Positions 17,252-26,321 of a stretch of 64,000 bases of DNA are shown one piece after another (within the stretch, counting starts at the first letter, position 1; every line of letters begins with the position of its first letter). The notes beneath the pieces were generated by a model that worked only from the letters and a program-made list of their open reading frames with translations, searched no databases and was not told the origin of the DNA. This stretch comes from Inquilinus sp052113205 (GTDB lineage: Bacteria; Pseudomonadota; Alphaproteobacteria; DSM-16000; Inquilinaceae). The position numbers were made by a program, and so were the translations under genes. The stretch covers positions 15,007-79,006 of the forward strand of contig NZ_JBFRCU010000026.1 in NCBI RefSeq assembly GCF_052113205.1, in the 5' to 3' direction.

Positions 17252-18391
17252 ATGGACAAGAGCGTCGTCATCGCCGGGTTCAAGCGGTCGCCGCATCACT
17301 TCGCCAACAAGGGCGACCTGCGCCGGGTGCGGCCGGACGACCTGGTCGCCGACGTGATCAAGGCGCTGGTGGCCGAGACCAAGGTCGACCCCGAGGCGAT
17401 CGAGGACCTGATCCTCGGCTGCGCCTTCCCGGAGGGCGAGCAGGGCTTCAACATGGCCCGCATGGTCGTGTTCCTGGCCGGCCTGCCGCAGTCGGTCGGC
17501 GGCGTCACGGTCAACCGCTACTGCGGCTCGTCGATGCAGGCGATCCACCAGGCGGCGGGGGCGATCCAGCTGGGCGCTGGCGAGGCCTTCCTGTGCGCCG
17601 GGGTCGAGAGCATGACCCGGGTGCCGATGATGGGCTTCAACCCGGCACCGAACCCGAAGCTGGCGGCCGAGATGCCGCAGGCCTATTTCAACATGGGCGT
17701 GACCGCCGAGAACCTGGCGGTGAAGTACCAGATCACCCGCGAGAGCCAGCAGGACTTCGCCATCCGGTCGCAGCAGCGCGCCGCCAAGGCCTGGGCCGAG
17801 GGCCGCTTCGCCGGCGAGGTCGTGGCGATCGCGACCAGGGACGGCACGGTCGAGCGCGACGGCACCATCCGTCCCGACACCAGCCAGGAAGGCCTGTCCG
17901 GGCTGAAGCCGGCCTTCGACCAGAACGGCACGGTGACCGCCGGCACTTCCAGCCCGCTGACCGACGGCGCCTCGGCGACGCTGGTCACCAGCGAGGCCTT
18001 CGCCAAGGCCGCCGGGCTGCCGATCCTGGCGCGGATCAGGTCGATCGCGGTGTCGGGCTGCGCGCCGGAGATCATGGGCATCGGCCCGGTCGGCGCCAGC
18101 CGCAAGGCGCTGCAGCGCGCCGGGCTGTCGCTCAAGGACATCGACGTGGTCGAGCTGAACGAGGCCTTCGCCGCCCAGGCGCTGGCGGTCGGCCGCGACC
18201 TCGAGCTCGACTGGGACAAGACCAATATCGATGGCGGCGCCATCGCGCTGGGCCATCCGCTCGGCGCCTCGGGCGCCCGGATCACCGGCAAGGCCGCGTC
18301 GATCCTGAAGCGGGAGGGCAAGGATCTGGCCCTCGCCACCATGTGCATCGGCGGCGGCCAGGGCATCGCCACCGTGCTCGAGGCCGCCTGA
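17252..18391 (+). CDS. fadA: Acetyl-CoA C-acyltransferase (3-ketoacyl-CoA thiolase)
   Basis: A 379-residue thiolase catalysing the last step of beta-oxidation. Visible active-site elements: nucleophilic Cys in NRYCGSSMQA (about residue 88), NEAFAAQA, the His in GGAIALGHPLGASGARI and the second Cys in CIGGGQG. Residues 100-250 have the normal thiolase insert. It lies downstream of the MerR regulator and upstream of the HAD/crotonase fusion, together forming the beta-oxidation core (fadA-fadN-fadE order). Confidence 0.95.
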   Translation: MDKSVVIAGFKRSPHHFANKGDLRRVRPDDLVADVIKALVAETKVDPEAIEDLILGCAFPEGEQGFNMARMVVFLAGLPQSVGGVTVNRYCGSSMQAIHQAAGAIQLGAGEAFLCAGVESMTRVPMMGFNPAPNPKLAAEMPQAYFNMGVTAENLAVKYQITRESQQDFAIRSQQRAAKAWAEGRFAGEVVAIATRDGTVERDGTIRPDTSQEGLSGLKPAFDQNGTVTAGTSSPLTDGASATLVTSEAFAKAAGLPILARIRSIAVSGCAPEIMGIGPVGASRKALQRAGLSLKDIDVVELNEAFAAQALAVGRDLELDWDKTNIDGGAIALGHPLGASGARITGKAASILKREGKDLALATMCIGGGQGIATVLEAA

Positions 18392-18428
18392 CCTTCTGAC
18401 GATTTCCGCGCCCCCAAACCCCTTTTTT

Positions 18429-18525
18429 CGTCATTCCCGCGAAAGCGGGAATCTCGTCGGGCCGTCAAGGTCTTCAGTCGGGCCGTCAAGGTCTTCAGGA
18501 GATCCCCGCGTTCGCGGGGATGACG
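18429..18525. repeat. Dispersed inverted repeat, family A (copy 2), with 21-bp tandem duplication
   Basis: The ends match copy 1 at 1391: CGTCATTCCCGCGAAAGCGG on the left and GATCCCCGCGTTCGCGGGGA on the right. The centre (18457-18498) is a perfect tandem duplication of a 21-bp unit starting TCGGGCCGTCAAGG. It lies inside the fad operon between the thiolase and fadN genes, so it would be transcribed. Confidence 0.85.
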
Positions 18526-18570
18526 ATCGGAGAGGGAATGGGGGAGGACGCGGCACCAGGGAGCTGAACC

Positions 18571-20901
18571 ATGGACATCAAGCAAGTCGCGGTGATCGGC
18601 GCCGGGGTGATGGGCAGCGGCATCGCGGCACATTTCGCCAATGCCGGCGTGCCGGTGCTGTTGCTCGACATCGTGCCGAAGGATGCGACCAACCGGAACG
18701 CGGTGGCCGAGGGGGCGCTGGCGCGCATGGCCAAGGCCGACCCGGCACCCTTCATGTCGAAGGCGGCGGCGAAGCTGGTCACCCCCGGCAACACCGAGGA
18801 CGACCTGGGCAAGCTGGCCGGCTGCGACTGGATCGTCGAGGCGGTGCTGGAGGACCCGGCGGTCAAGCAGGACCTCTATGCCCGGATCGAGCGGGTGATG
18901 AAGCCGGGGGCGGCGGTCTCCTCCAACACCTCGACCATCCCGCTGGCAATCCTGACCGAGGGCCGGTCCGAGGCGTTCCGGCGCGGCTTCCTGATCACCC
19001 ATTTCTTCAACCCGCCGCGCTACATGCGCCTGCTGGAGCTGGTCGTCGGGCCGGAGACCGACCCGGCGCTGGTTGCCGGCATCCGGAGCTTCGCCGACCT
19101 CCGCCTCGGCAAGGGCGTGGTCGACTGCAAGGACACCCCCGGCTTCATCGCGAACCGCATCGGCACCTACTGGATCCAGGCGGCGGTCAACGCCGCCTTC
19201 GACCTCGGCCTGACGGTGGAGGAGGCGGATGCGGTGGCCGGCCGGCCGATGGGCGTGCCGAAGACCGGCGTGTTCGGGCTGATCGACCTGGTCGGGCTCG
19301 ACCTGATGCCGCACATCGCCAAGAGCCTGCTGGCGACGCTGCCGAAGGACGACCCGTACCGCGAGATCTATCGGGTCGAGCCGGCGATCGAGAAGCTGAT
19401 CGCCGAGGGCTACACCGGCCGCAAGGGCAAGGGCGGCTTCTACCGCCTCAGCAAGGCCGCCGACGGCAGCCGGGTGAAGGAGAGCATCGACCTGAAGTCC
19501 GGCGCGTGGGCGAAGTCGGACAAGCCGAGGCTGGACGGCGTCGACGCGGCGCGCCAGGGCGGGCTGAAGGCGCTGGTCGCCTTCGACGACAAGACCGGCC
19601 ACTACGCCGCCCGGGTGCTGGGCCAGACCCTGTCCTACGCCGCCGGGCTGGTGCCGCAGATCGCCGACACGGTGGTCGCGATCGATGAGGCGATGCGACT
19701 CGGCTACAACTGGAGCTTCGGCCCGTTCGAGCTGATCGACCAGGTCGGCGCCGACTGGCTGATCGGCTGGCTGGAGAGCCAGGGCAAGCCGGTGCCGGCG
19801 CTGCTCAAGTCCGCGCAGGGCCGCAGCTTCTACCGGGTCCAGGACGGCAAGCTGCAATACCTGACCACCGGCGGCGACTATGCCGAGGTGAAGCGGCCGG
19901 AGGGCGTGCTGCTGCTGGCCGACATCAAGCGCACCGCCAAGCCGCTCGCCCGGAACGGATCGGCGGCGCTGTGGGACATCGGCGACGGAGTCACCTGCTT
20001 CGAGTTCACCTCGAAGATGAACAGCCTCGACGACCAGACCATGGCCCTGCTGGCCGAGGCGATCCGCATCACCGCGTCGAAATACAAGGCGATGGTGATC
20101 TACAACGAGGGCACCAACTTCTCGGTCGGAGCCAATCTCGGCCTGGCCCTGTTCGGCATCAACATCGCTCTGTGGCCGCAGATCGAGGCCTTGGTGAAGG
20201 GCGGCCAGGATGCCTACAAGGCGCTGAAATTCGCGCCGTTCCCGACCGTCGCCGCGCCCTCCGGCATGGCGCTGGGCGGCGGCTGCGAGATCCTGCTGCA
20301 TTCGAGCGCGATCCAGGCCCATGCCGAGACCTATTGCGGCCTCGTCGAGGTCGGCGTCGGCCTCATCCCCGGCTGGGGCGGCTGCAAGGAGATGCTGCTG
20401 CGGGCCTATGGCCAGCCGAAGCGGCCGGGCGGGCCGATGCCGCCGATCGGGCAGGTGTTCGAGACTATCGGCACGGCCAAGGTGGCGAAGTCGGCCTTCG
20501 AGGCCAAGGAGCTGCTGTATTTCCGGCCGAATGACGGCATCACCATGAACCGCGACCGGCTGCTGGCCGACGCCAAGGCCCGGGCTTTGGCGCTGGCCGA
20601 GGGCTACCAGCCGCCGGAGCCGGCCGAGGAGATCCGGCTGCCGGGCCCGACCGCGCGGACCGCGCTGGCCCTGGCGGTCGCCGACCTGGCCCGCAGCGGC
20701 AAGGCGACACCCTACGACATCGTCGTCTCCGACAAGCTGGCGAATGTGCTGTCCGGCGGCGACACCGACATCACCGAAAAGCTGACCGAGGACGACGTGC
20801 TGGCGCTGGAGCGCGAAGCGTTCACCGCGCTGGTCCGGGCCCCCGGCACCATCGCCCGGGTCGAGCACATGCTGGCCACCGGCAAGCCGCTGCGGAACTG
20901 A
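18571..20901 (+). CDS. 3-hydroxyacyl-CoA dehydrogenase/enoyl-CoA hydratase fusion, FadN type
   Basis: A 776-residue bifunctional beta-oxidation enzyme. The dehydrogenase half comes first: NAD site GAGVMGSGIAAHFANAG at residue 9, catalytic His in ITHFFNPPRYM, and a second HAD_C segment around 340-400 (GYNWSFGPFELIDQVG). The crotonase half follows (oxyanion SVGANLGLAL and SGMALGGGCEILL; catalytic Glu in CGLVEVGVGLIPGWGG). This order (HAD then hydratase) is that of Bacillus FadN, opposite to E. coli FadB. The partner genes are fadA upstream and an acyl-CoA dehydrogenase 12 bp downstream. Confidence 0.94.
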   Translation: MDIKQVAVIGAGVMGSGIAAHFANAGVPVLLLDIVPKDATNRNAVAEGALARMAKADPAPFMSKAAAKLVTPGNTEDDLGKLAGCDWIVEAVLEDPAVKQDLYARIERVMKPGAAVSSNTSTIPLAILTEGRSEAFRRGFLITHFFNPPRYMRLLELVVGPETDPALVAGIRSFADLRLGKGVVDCKDTPGFIANRIGTYWIQAAVNAAFDLGLTVEEADAVAGRPMGVPKTGVFGLIDLVGLDLMPHIAKSLLATLPKDDPYREIYRVEPAIEKLIAEGYTGRKGKGGFYRLSKAADGSRVKESIDLKSGAWAKSDKPRLDGVDAARQGGLKALVAFDDKTGHYAARVLGQTLSYAAGLVPQIADTVVAIDEAMRLGYNWSFGPFELIDQVGADWLIGWLESQGKPVPALLKSAQGRSFYRVQDGKLQYLTTGGDYAEVKRPEGVLLLADIKRTAKPLARNGSAALWDIGDGVTCFEFTSKMNSLDDQTMALLAEAIRITASKYKAMVIYNEGTNFSVGANLGLALFGINIALWPQIEALVKGGQDAYKALKFAPFPTVAAPSGMALGGGCEILLHSSAIQAHAETYCGLVEVGVGLIPGWGGCKEMLLRAYGQPKRPGGPMPPIGQVFETIGTAKVAKSAFEAKELLYFRPNDGITMNRDRLLADAKARALALAEGYQPPEPAEEIRLPGPTARTALALAVADLARSGKATPYDIVVSDKLANVLSGGDTDITEKLTEDDVLALEREAFTALVRAPGTIARVEHMLATGKPLRN

Positions 20902-20913
20902 GAGGATCTGAGA

Positions 20914-22713
20914 ATGCCCAGCTACAAGGTCCCGCTCGACGACATCCGCTTCGTGCTGCACGAGCTGCTCGACGCCGGCCAGCTCCCCAAGCTGCCCGGC
21001 TATGAGGAGGCGACGCCCGACACCGTCGACGCCATCCTGGAGGAGGCGGCGCGCCTGGCCGAGAACGAGCTGGCGCCGCTGAACCAGTCCGGCGACGAGG
21101 AGGGCTGCCGCTTCGAGAACGGCGTGGTCATCACGCCGAAGGGCTTCAAGGCAGCCTACCGCACCTTCGCCGAGGGCGGCTGGACCGGCCTGTCGGCCGA
21201 CCCGGCCTATGGCGGCCAGGGCATGCCCAAGGCGGTGAACGTCGTGATCGAGGAGGTGCTGTCCTCCGCCAACATGTCCTTCGGCATGTATCCCGGCCTG
21301 TCGCAGGGCGCCTACAACGCGCTCGAGGTCTATGGCGACGACCGGCAGAAGGGGACCTATCTGCCGAAGCTGGCCGACGGCACCTGGTCCGGCACCATGT
21401 GCCTGACCGAGCCGCATTGCGGCACCGATCTCGGCCTGATCCGCACCAGGGCCGAGCCGGCGGCAGACGGCGCCTGGAGCATCACCGGCACCAAGATCTT
21501 CATCTCGGCCGGCGAGCACGACCTGACCGAGAACATCATCCACCTGGTGCTGGCCCGCCTGCCCGATGCCCCGCCGGGCATCAAGGGCATCAGCCTGTTC
21601 GTGGTGCCGAAGTTCCTGCCGAAGGAGGAGGGCGGGGCGGTCGTCGCCGGCCCGCGCAACGGCATCGCCTGCGGCTCGATCGAGCACAAGATGGGCATCA
21701 AGGCCTCGTCCACCTGCGTGATGAATCTCGACGGGGCCACCGGCTGGCTGGTCGGCGAGAAGCACAAGGGCATGCGGGCGATGTTCGTGATGATGAACAC
21801 CGCCCGGCTCGGCGTCGCGATGCAGGGACTCGGCATCGCCGAGGTCGCCTACCAGAACGCCGTGGCCTACGCCAAGGACCGGCTGCAGGGCCGCGCCCTC
21901 TCCGGCCCGAAGGCGCCGGACCAGCCGGCCGACCCGATCATCGTCCATCCCGACGTGCGCAAGAACCTCCTGGTCGGCAAGGCCTTCGCCGAGGGCGCGC
22001 GGGCGCTGGGCTACCTGGTCGGCATCAACATCGACCTCTACACCAAGCACCCCGACCCGGCGGTTCGGCAGAACGCCAACGACTTCGTGTCGCTGATGAC
22101 GCCGATCCTGAAGGCCTATTTCACCGATATGGGGCTCGAGGTCGCCACCCGGTCGCAGCAGGTGCTGGGCGGTCACGGCTACATCCGCGAATGGGGGATG
22201 GAGCAGTTCGTCCGCGACGCCCGCATCGCCCAGATCTACGAGGGCGCCAACGGCATCCAGGCGCTCGACCTGGTCGGCCGCAAGATGCCGCAGGATATGG
22301 GCCGGCTGCTGCGCAGCTTTTTCCACCCGGTCGACGCCTTCATCCGCGAGGAGGCGGAGAACGAGGCGATGCTGGAATTCGTCGGCCCGCTGGCCAAGGC
22401 CTTCGGCAAGTTGCAGCAGGCCACCGCCTGGATCGCCCAGAAGGGGCTGAAGGACCCGGAGGAGGCCGGCGCCGCCTCGTCCGACTACCTCAAGCTGTTC
22501 GCCCTGGTGGCGCTGGGCTGGATGTGGGCGCGGATGGCCAAGCTGGCGCTGGAGAAGGCGCCCAAGGCCGGCGACCGCGCCGGCTTCTACGACGCCAAGC
22601 TGAAGACGGCGCGCTTCTTCATCCAGCGCATGCTGCCGGAGACCGGCTCGCTGTTCATCCAGATCATGGCCGGCAAGGCGCCGCTGATGGCGCTCGACGC
22701 CGAGGCGTTCTGA
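20914..22713 (+). CDS. Acyl-CoA dehydrogenase with C-terminal extension (DmdC/FadE-like)
   Basis: A 599-residue FAD enzyme for the first step of beta-oxidation. Motifs: MCLTEPHCGTDLGLIRT (FAD/substrate loop), ITGTKIFISAGEHDLTEN, QQVLGGHGYIREWGMEQFVR and IYEGANGIQALDLVGRK, which contains the catalytic Glu position. A C-terminal domain of about 130 residues beyond the normal acyl-CoA dehydrogenase core matches the extended group that includes DmdC (3-methylmercaptopropionyl-CoA dehydrogenase). The fadA/fadN context argues for fatty acyl-CoA as substrate. RBS GAGGA precedes ATG 20914. Confidence 0.93.
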   Translation: MPSYKVPLDDIRFVLHELLDAGQLPKLPGYEEATPDTVDAILEEAARLAENELAPLNQSGDEEGCRFENGVVITPKGFKAAYRTFAEGGWTGLSADPAYGGQGMPKAVNVVIEEVLSSANMSFGMYPGLSQGAYNALEVYGDDRQKGTYLPKLADGTWSGTMCLTEPHCGTDLGLIRTRAEPAADGAWSITGTKIFISAGEHDLTENIIHLVLARLPDAPPGIKGISLFVVPKFLPKEEGGAVVAGPRNGIACGSIEHKMGIKASSTCVMNLDGATGWLVGEKHKGMRAMFVMMNTARLGVAMQGLGIAEVAYQNAVAYAKDRLQGRALSGPKAPDQPADPIIVHPDVRKNLLVGKAFAEGARALGYLVGINIDLYTKHPDPAVRQNANDFVSLMTPILKAYFTDMGLEVATRSQQVLGGHGYIREWGMEQFVRDARIAQIYEGANGIQALDLVGRKMPQDMGRLLRSFFHPVDAFIREEAENEAMLEFVGPLAKAFGKLQQATAWIAQKGLKDPEEAGAASSDYLKLFALVALGWMWARMAKLALEKAPKAGDRAGFYDAKLKTARFFIQRMLPETGSLFIQIMAGKAPLMALDAEAF

Positions 22714-22740
22714 TCCCGAAGGGGCGGTCGGTCCCAGGCT

Positions 22741-22866
22741 GCCCCCTCACCCGAAATCACTGCGCGATTTCGACCTCTCCCCAGGCAGAGGTGAAGGCGG
22801 CGCTCATTTCCCTCTCCTTGGGGAGAGTGAGGGGCCCGTCGCGTCGGCGACGGGAGGGTGAGGGGG
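22741..22866. repeat. Dispersed inverted repeat, family C (copy 1)
   Basis: A 126-bp element built from CCCCTCACCC/GGGTGAGGGG ends and inner CCTCTCCCC/GGGGAGAG arms. It belongs to the same family as 52170-52305. It lies between the acyl-CoA dehydrogenase and the thioesterase genes and is probably transcribed with them. Confidence 0.75.
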
Positions 22867-22898
22867 GCGTTCACCCCGACGCAGGAAAGGCACGGCCG

Positions 22899-23447
22899 AT
22901 GAACCTCTACCTCCGCCTCATCCGGGTCGTGGTCGCGGCGCTGCTCGGGCGCCGGCTGACCCTGTTCGACGACAGCGTGGTGCGGTTCCGGGTCTGGCCG
23001 AACGACCTCGATTTCAACCTGCACATGAACAATGGCCGGTACCTGACGGTGATGGATCTCGGCCGCACCGACCTGATGCTGCGGGTCGGGCTGGTCGGCC
23101 TGCTGTGGCGGCGGCGCTGGGCGCCGGTGCTGGGCGGGGCGACCATCCGCTACCGCCGCTCGCTCGCCGCCTTCGCCGGCTACCGGCTGCGCAGCCGGCT
23201 GCTCGGCTGGGACGAGAAGTGGCTGTATCTCGACCAAAGCTTCGAGGACGCGACCGGCGCCGTCGCTGCCCATGCCGTGGTCAAGGCCGTGTTCCGCCGC
23301 CGCGGCGGCACGGTGCCGACCGCCGAGATCGCCGCCGCCTTCGGCTGGCAGGGCCCGTCGCCCGAGTTGCCGGCCTATGTCCAGGCCCTGCGCGACGGCG
23401 AGCACGCGATGCGCGAGGGGCTGCGGGACGGCCCCCGCGCTGCCTGA
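22899..23447 (+). CDS. Hot-dog-fold acyl-CoA thioesterase-like protein
   Basis: A 182-residue protein with the 4-hydroxybenzoyl-CoA thioesterase/THEM6-type pattern VRFRVWPNDLDFNLHMNNGR, including the conserved Asp-Asn-His-Asn run, followed by GGATIRYRRSLAAF and the C-terminal strands. It starts at ATG 22899 after AGGAAAGG. A hydrophobic N-terminus (YLRLIRVVVAALL) may anchor it at the membrane. The position after the beta-oxidation genes suggests acyl-CoA hydrolysis, but the substrate is unknown. Confidence 0.82.
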   Translation: MNLYLRLIRVVVAALLGRRLTLFDDSVVRFRVWPNDLDFNLHMNNGRYLTVMDLGRTDLMLRVGLVGLLWRRRWAPVLGGATIRYRRSLAAFAGYRLRSRLLGWDEKWLYLDQSFEDATGAVAAHAVVKAVFRRRGGTVPTAEIAAAFGWQGPSPELPAYVQALRDGEHAMREGLRDGPRAA

Positions 23448-23515
23448 TCTTCGCCTTGCTCCCGCCGCGCGGCCGCGCCAGTCTGGCGCCGGCTCCGACG
23501 GGGGGGGAGGAACGG

Positions 23516-25519
23516 ATGAGAGTCCTGGCAGGCCTGGTCATCGCCGCATCGCTGGCAACCCTGTCCGCATCACCCGCCGCGGCGGCCGGATCGCCGGACT
23601 CCAAGGCGCTGGCCGAAGCGATCTCCGCGATCTACGTGCCGCTCGGCCTTGCCCACGCCATGGTCGCAAGCTGCGATCGAATCGACGCCCCCGGCGCCGC
23701 GGCCCATGCGACGGCACTGCGGGCCTGGCGCGAGGCGAACGACGCCGACGGGCTGGAGCGGCTGGTGGAGCGGGTCATGGCGCAGAGCGACGCTGTCGCC
23801 AAGGCCCGATTGAAGCTCGACGCCGCACTCCAATCGCAGGCCGACGCTCTGGTGCAGAAGATGCCGCTGGCCTGCGGCTCCTTGCCGACGGTATTCGGCG
23901 GGACGACTTTCGCGCTCGCCACCAAGGCCGCGCCGGCCCGCGGCGTGCTGGAGGCCTTCCTCGGCCCGGCACCGCGGCCGAAGACGCTCTATTCCGCCGG
24001 CCAGCTTTCGGCCCTGGCGGCGGAGGCGTGGCGCCAGGCGCCGCAGGACAAGGACGAGACCGACCAGACCGACTGGGTGTCCACCGTGCTGGGCCGGATC
24101 GGGTTGATCGCGGTGTCAGGCCGGGTGGTCGACGACGACCAGCTGCAGCAATGGACGGTCGACCAGCAGTCGCTGTGGAAGGTCAGCTGCGAGTTCGCCG
24201 ACGATGCCGAGGAAACGCTGTTCGGCCGTCAGATCGGCCGCAACGTCGTCGTCTCGGGCCGGATCGACCGGGTCTACAACTTCAACCTGATCAAGCTGGA
24301 CGACTGCCGTCTGCTCGACGAGTCCGGCGGCATCGCCAAGGCGAACATCCCGGACGAGACGGGCCTGACGCCGAAGCCGAAGTCGCTGTACTCGATCGCC
24401 CAGCTCTCGGTCATCGCGAAGGAACTGTTCCGGCGCACGCCCGGCGCGAAGGACGACGACAAGGTCGAGGCGGTCACCGCGGCGATGCGGACGCTCGGGC
24501 CGATCGTCCTCGCCGGCCGTTCCGACGGCGACGACCGGCTGCAGCAATGGCTGTCAGAGCAGCGCTCGATCTGGAGCGCCAGCTGCGAGTTCGCCGACGA
24601 CGCCGAGAAGAAGCGGTTCGAGCAGGCGAAGGACAAGGACGTCACCGTCATCGCCCGCATCAGCAAGGTCTATGCCTTCGAGGTGTTCAACCTGGCCGAC
24701 TGCCGGCTGCTGGACGACCCGTCGCGGGTCGCCCGCTCCGACCTGCCGGAGGCCGGCGGGCTGGAATACCGGCCGCCGGATGCGGCGGAGGTGAATGCCG
24801 GGCCGGACAAGGGCATCCCGGCCGACCAGATCGAGGCGGTGCTGTTCCGCGAGCAGTTCCAGGTCGGCATGAACCCGACCGGCGGCACCTACACCGACCG
24901 CAACGAGGAGAGTTTCCTGCTGCTGAAGGACGGCACCGCCTATCGCTACGAGTTCGATTATCCGCCGACCGATCTCGACGCCGATCAGGTCCGCCGCCGG
25001 GCGCCGCAGGACTGGTCGCGCTGGGAGCGGCCGGGCGACAAATACGTGATGTCCGCGGCGGCGGGGGAGAAGGCGGACCTGCCCAGCTTCACGGTGCTGA
25101 AGCCGTTCCCACCCGACGCCCGGCTGGACCGCAGCTACTACTTCCTGAACGTGTTCCAGGGCGGCGTCACCCGGCGCATCGACCTCGTCTTCCGGCCCGA
25201 CGGCACCTTCGAGCGCCACCAGGGCGGCAGCTTCTTCATGCAGAGCATGGCAGGGACGGGACCGGACGGCGGCTCGGTCGGCGTCGCGGGGGGCGGTTTC
25301 GCTGCCGTCACGAACGAGAACGGCTTCTCGGCCATGGGCGCGCTGAAGTCGCGGGATTCAGCCGGGCGCTACCGGCTCGACGGCTACACGCTGCAGCTCA
25401 TGGCCGATGACGGCACGGTCACCCGGCTGCGCATCGGCGTTCCCGGCGACGACCTCAAGGCGCCGGACACGCTCAACATCGGCGGAACGAGCTACTGGGA
25501 TGCGGAGGAGGAAAAGTAG
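23516..25519 (+). CDS. Exported protein with two copies of a 133-residue unit
   Basis: A 667-residue protein with a clear signal peptide (MRVLAGLVIAASLATLSAS, cleavage near AAAAG). Residues about 155-287 and 288-420 are a tandem duplication: both begin PK(T/S)LYS-AQLS, contain LQQW--(D/E)Q-S-W--SCEFADDAE and end in a V-R-YxF-L-DCRLLD stretch. The last part of each copy looks like an OB-fold (tRNA_anti-like) domain. The C-terminal 240 residues (from about 425) are beta-rich, with LLLKDGTAYRYEFDYPPTDL and a C-terminal FRPDGTF motif; I do not recognise a family. GGGAGGAACGG precedes ATG 23516. Confidence 0.85.
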   Translation: MRVLAGLVIAASLATLSASPAAAAGSPDSKALAEAISAIYVPLGLAHAMVASCDRIDAPGAAAHATALRAWREANDADGLERLVERVMAQSDAVAKARLKLDAALQSQADALVQKMPLACGSLPTVFGGTTFALATKAAPARGVLEAFLGPAPRPKTLYSAGQLSALAAEAWRQAPQDKDETDQTDWVSTVLGRIGLIAVSGRVVDDDQLQQWTVDQQSLWKVSCEFADDAEETLFGRQIGRNVVVSGRIDRVYNFNLIKLDDCRLLDESGGIAKANIPDETGLTPKPKSLYSIAQLSVIAKELFRRTPGAKDDDKVEAVTAAMRTLGPIVLAGRSDGDDRLQQWLSEQRSIWSASCEFADDAEKKRFEQAKDKDVTVIARISKVYAFEVFNLADCRLLDDPSRVARSDLPEAGGLEYRPPDAAEVNAGPDKGIPADQIEAVLFREQFQVGMNPTGGTYTDRNEESFLLLKDGTAYRYEFDYPPTDLDADQVRRRAPQDWSRWERPGDKYVMSAAAGEKADLPSFTVLKPFPPDARLDRSYYFLNVFQGGVTRRIDLVFRPDGTFERHQGGSFFMQSMAGTGPDGGSVGVAGGGFAAVTNENGFSAMGALKSRDSAGRYRLDGYTLQLMADDGTVTRLRIGVPGDDLKAPDTLNIGGTSYWDAEEEK

Positions 25520-25551
25520 GAAGGGCAAGGGTGCGAGCCTCTGCCCGATCA

Positions 25552-25642
25552 TGTCATCCTCGGGCTTGACCCGAGGATCCAGGGGCGGCCAGAGCGGTTC
25601 TTCGTGGCCCCTGGATTGCCGGGTCAAGCCCGGCAATGACAG
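25552..25642. repeat. Dispersed inverted repeat, family B, 91 bp (copy 2)
   Basis: A 91-bp element starting TGTCATCCTCGGGCTTGACC and ending GGGTCAAGCCCGGCAATGAC, the same length and layout as 2452-2542. It sits between convergent genes (exported protein and def), where it could form a bidirectional terminator-like hairpin. Confidence 0.88.
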
Positions 25643-25675
25643 AAAAGTAATGTGGAGCCGCGAGAGGCACCGCCG

Positions 25676-26188
25676 TCAGGCGTGGTCCTTCTTCCACTTC
25701 TGGACCTTGCGCAGGATCATGTTCCGGCGCAGCGCCGAGATGTGGTCGACGAACAGCACGCCGTTGAGATGGTCGATCTCGTGCTGCACGCAGGTGGCCA
25801 GCAGGCCGGTCGCGTGCGTCTCCTGCGGCGCGCCGGTCTCGTCCAGGTAGCGGATCTTGACCTCGGCCGGGCGCACCACCTCGGCCCATTGCTCGGGCAG
25901 CGACAGGCAGCCTTCCTCAGCGGTCTGCAGATCCTCCGACGCCCAGGTGATCTCCGGGTTGATCAGGCGCAGCGGCGCCGGCGGCTCGTCCTTGCCGGCG
26001 ACATCGATGACGATGATCCGCTCCAGCACGCCGATCTGCGGCGCCGCGAGGCCGATGCCCGGCGCGGCATACATCGTCTCCAGCATGTCGTCGGTCAGCT
26101 GGCGGATGCGGTCATCCACCGCGGCGACCGGCTTCGCTTTGGTCTTGAGACGGGAATCGGGGGCGATCAGGATCGGGAGCTTGGCCAT
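25676..26188 (-). CDS. def: Peptide deformylase
   Basis: A 170-residue metallohydrolase that removes the formyl group from nascent proteins. All three motifs are present: GIGLAAPQIG (I), EGCLSLP (II, metal-ligand Cys) and QHEIDHLNGVLF (III, two metal-ligand His with catalytic Glu). ATG 26188 gives the standard MAKLPILIAPD start; a 16-residue upstream extension is less likely. It is a single gene here, without fmt alongside. Confidence 0.97.
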   Translation of the reverse strand: MAKLPILIAPDSRLKTKAKPVAAVDDRIRQLTDDMLETMYAAPGIGLAAPQIGVLERIIVIDVAGKDEPPAPLRLINPEITWASEDLQTAEEGCLSLPEQWAEVVRPAEVKIRYLDETGAPQETHATGLLATCVQHEIDHLNGVLFVDHISALRRNMILRKVQKWKKDHA

Positions 26189-26321
26189 GGCGCGATCCAG
26201 ATAGGCATGCGGCGGACAGGGGTCAAGCGTCGCCATCGGCGGGGCTGCTGTGCCAGGTGGCTTGTGTTACGGTGCGCCCGCGCCGCCGGGCGCGACTGGA
26301 GAGACAGACAGGACGAGAGCC

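Noticed and set aside
17683..22326. Very long open frame on the minus strand opposite the fad genes (also 13102-15855 plus and 53934-57437 minus)
   Set aside because: Low-complexity Arg/Gly/Asp/His/Gln-rich translations antisense to clear enzymes; they arise from codon bias in GC-rich genes.
22741..22866. CRISPR or tandem array at the repeat elements
   Set aside because: The repeats are single inverted elements without regular spacers, and no cas genes are present.
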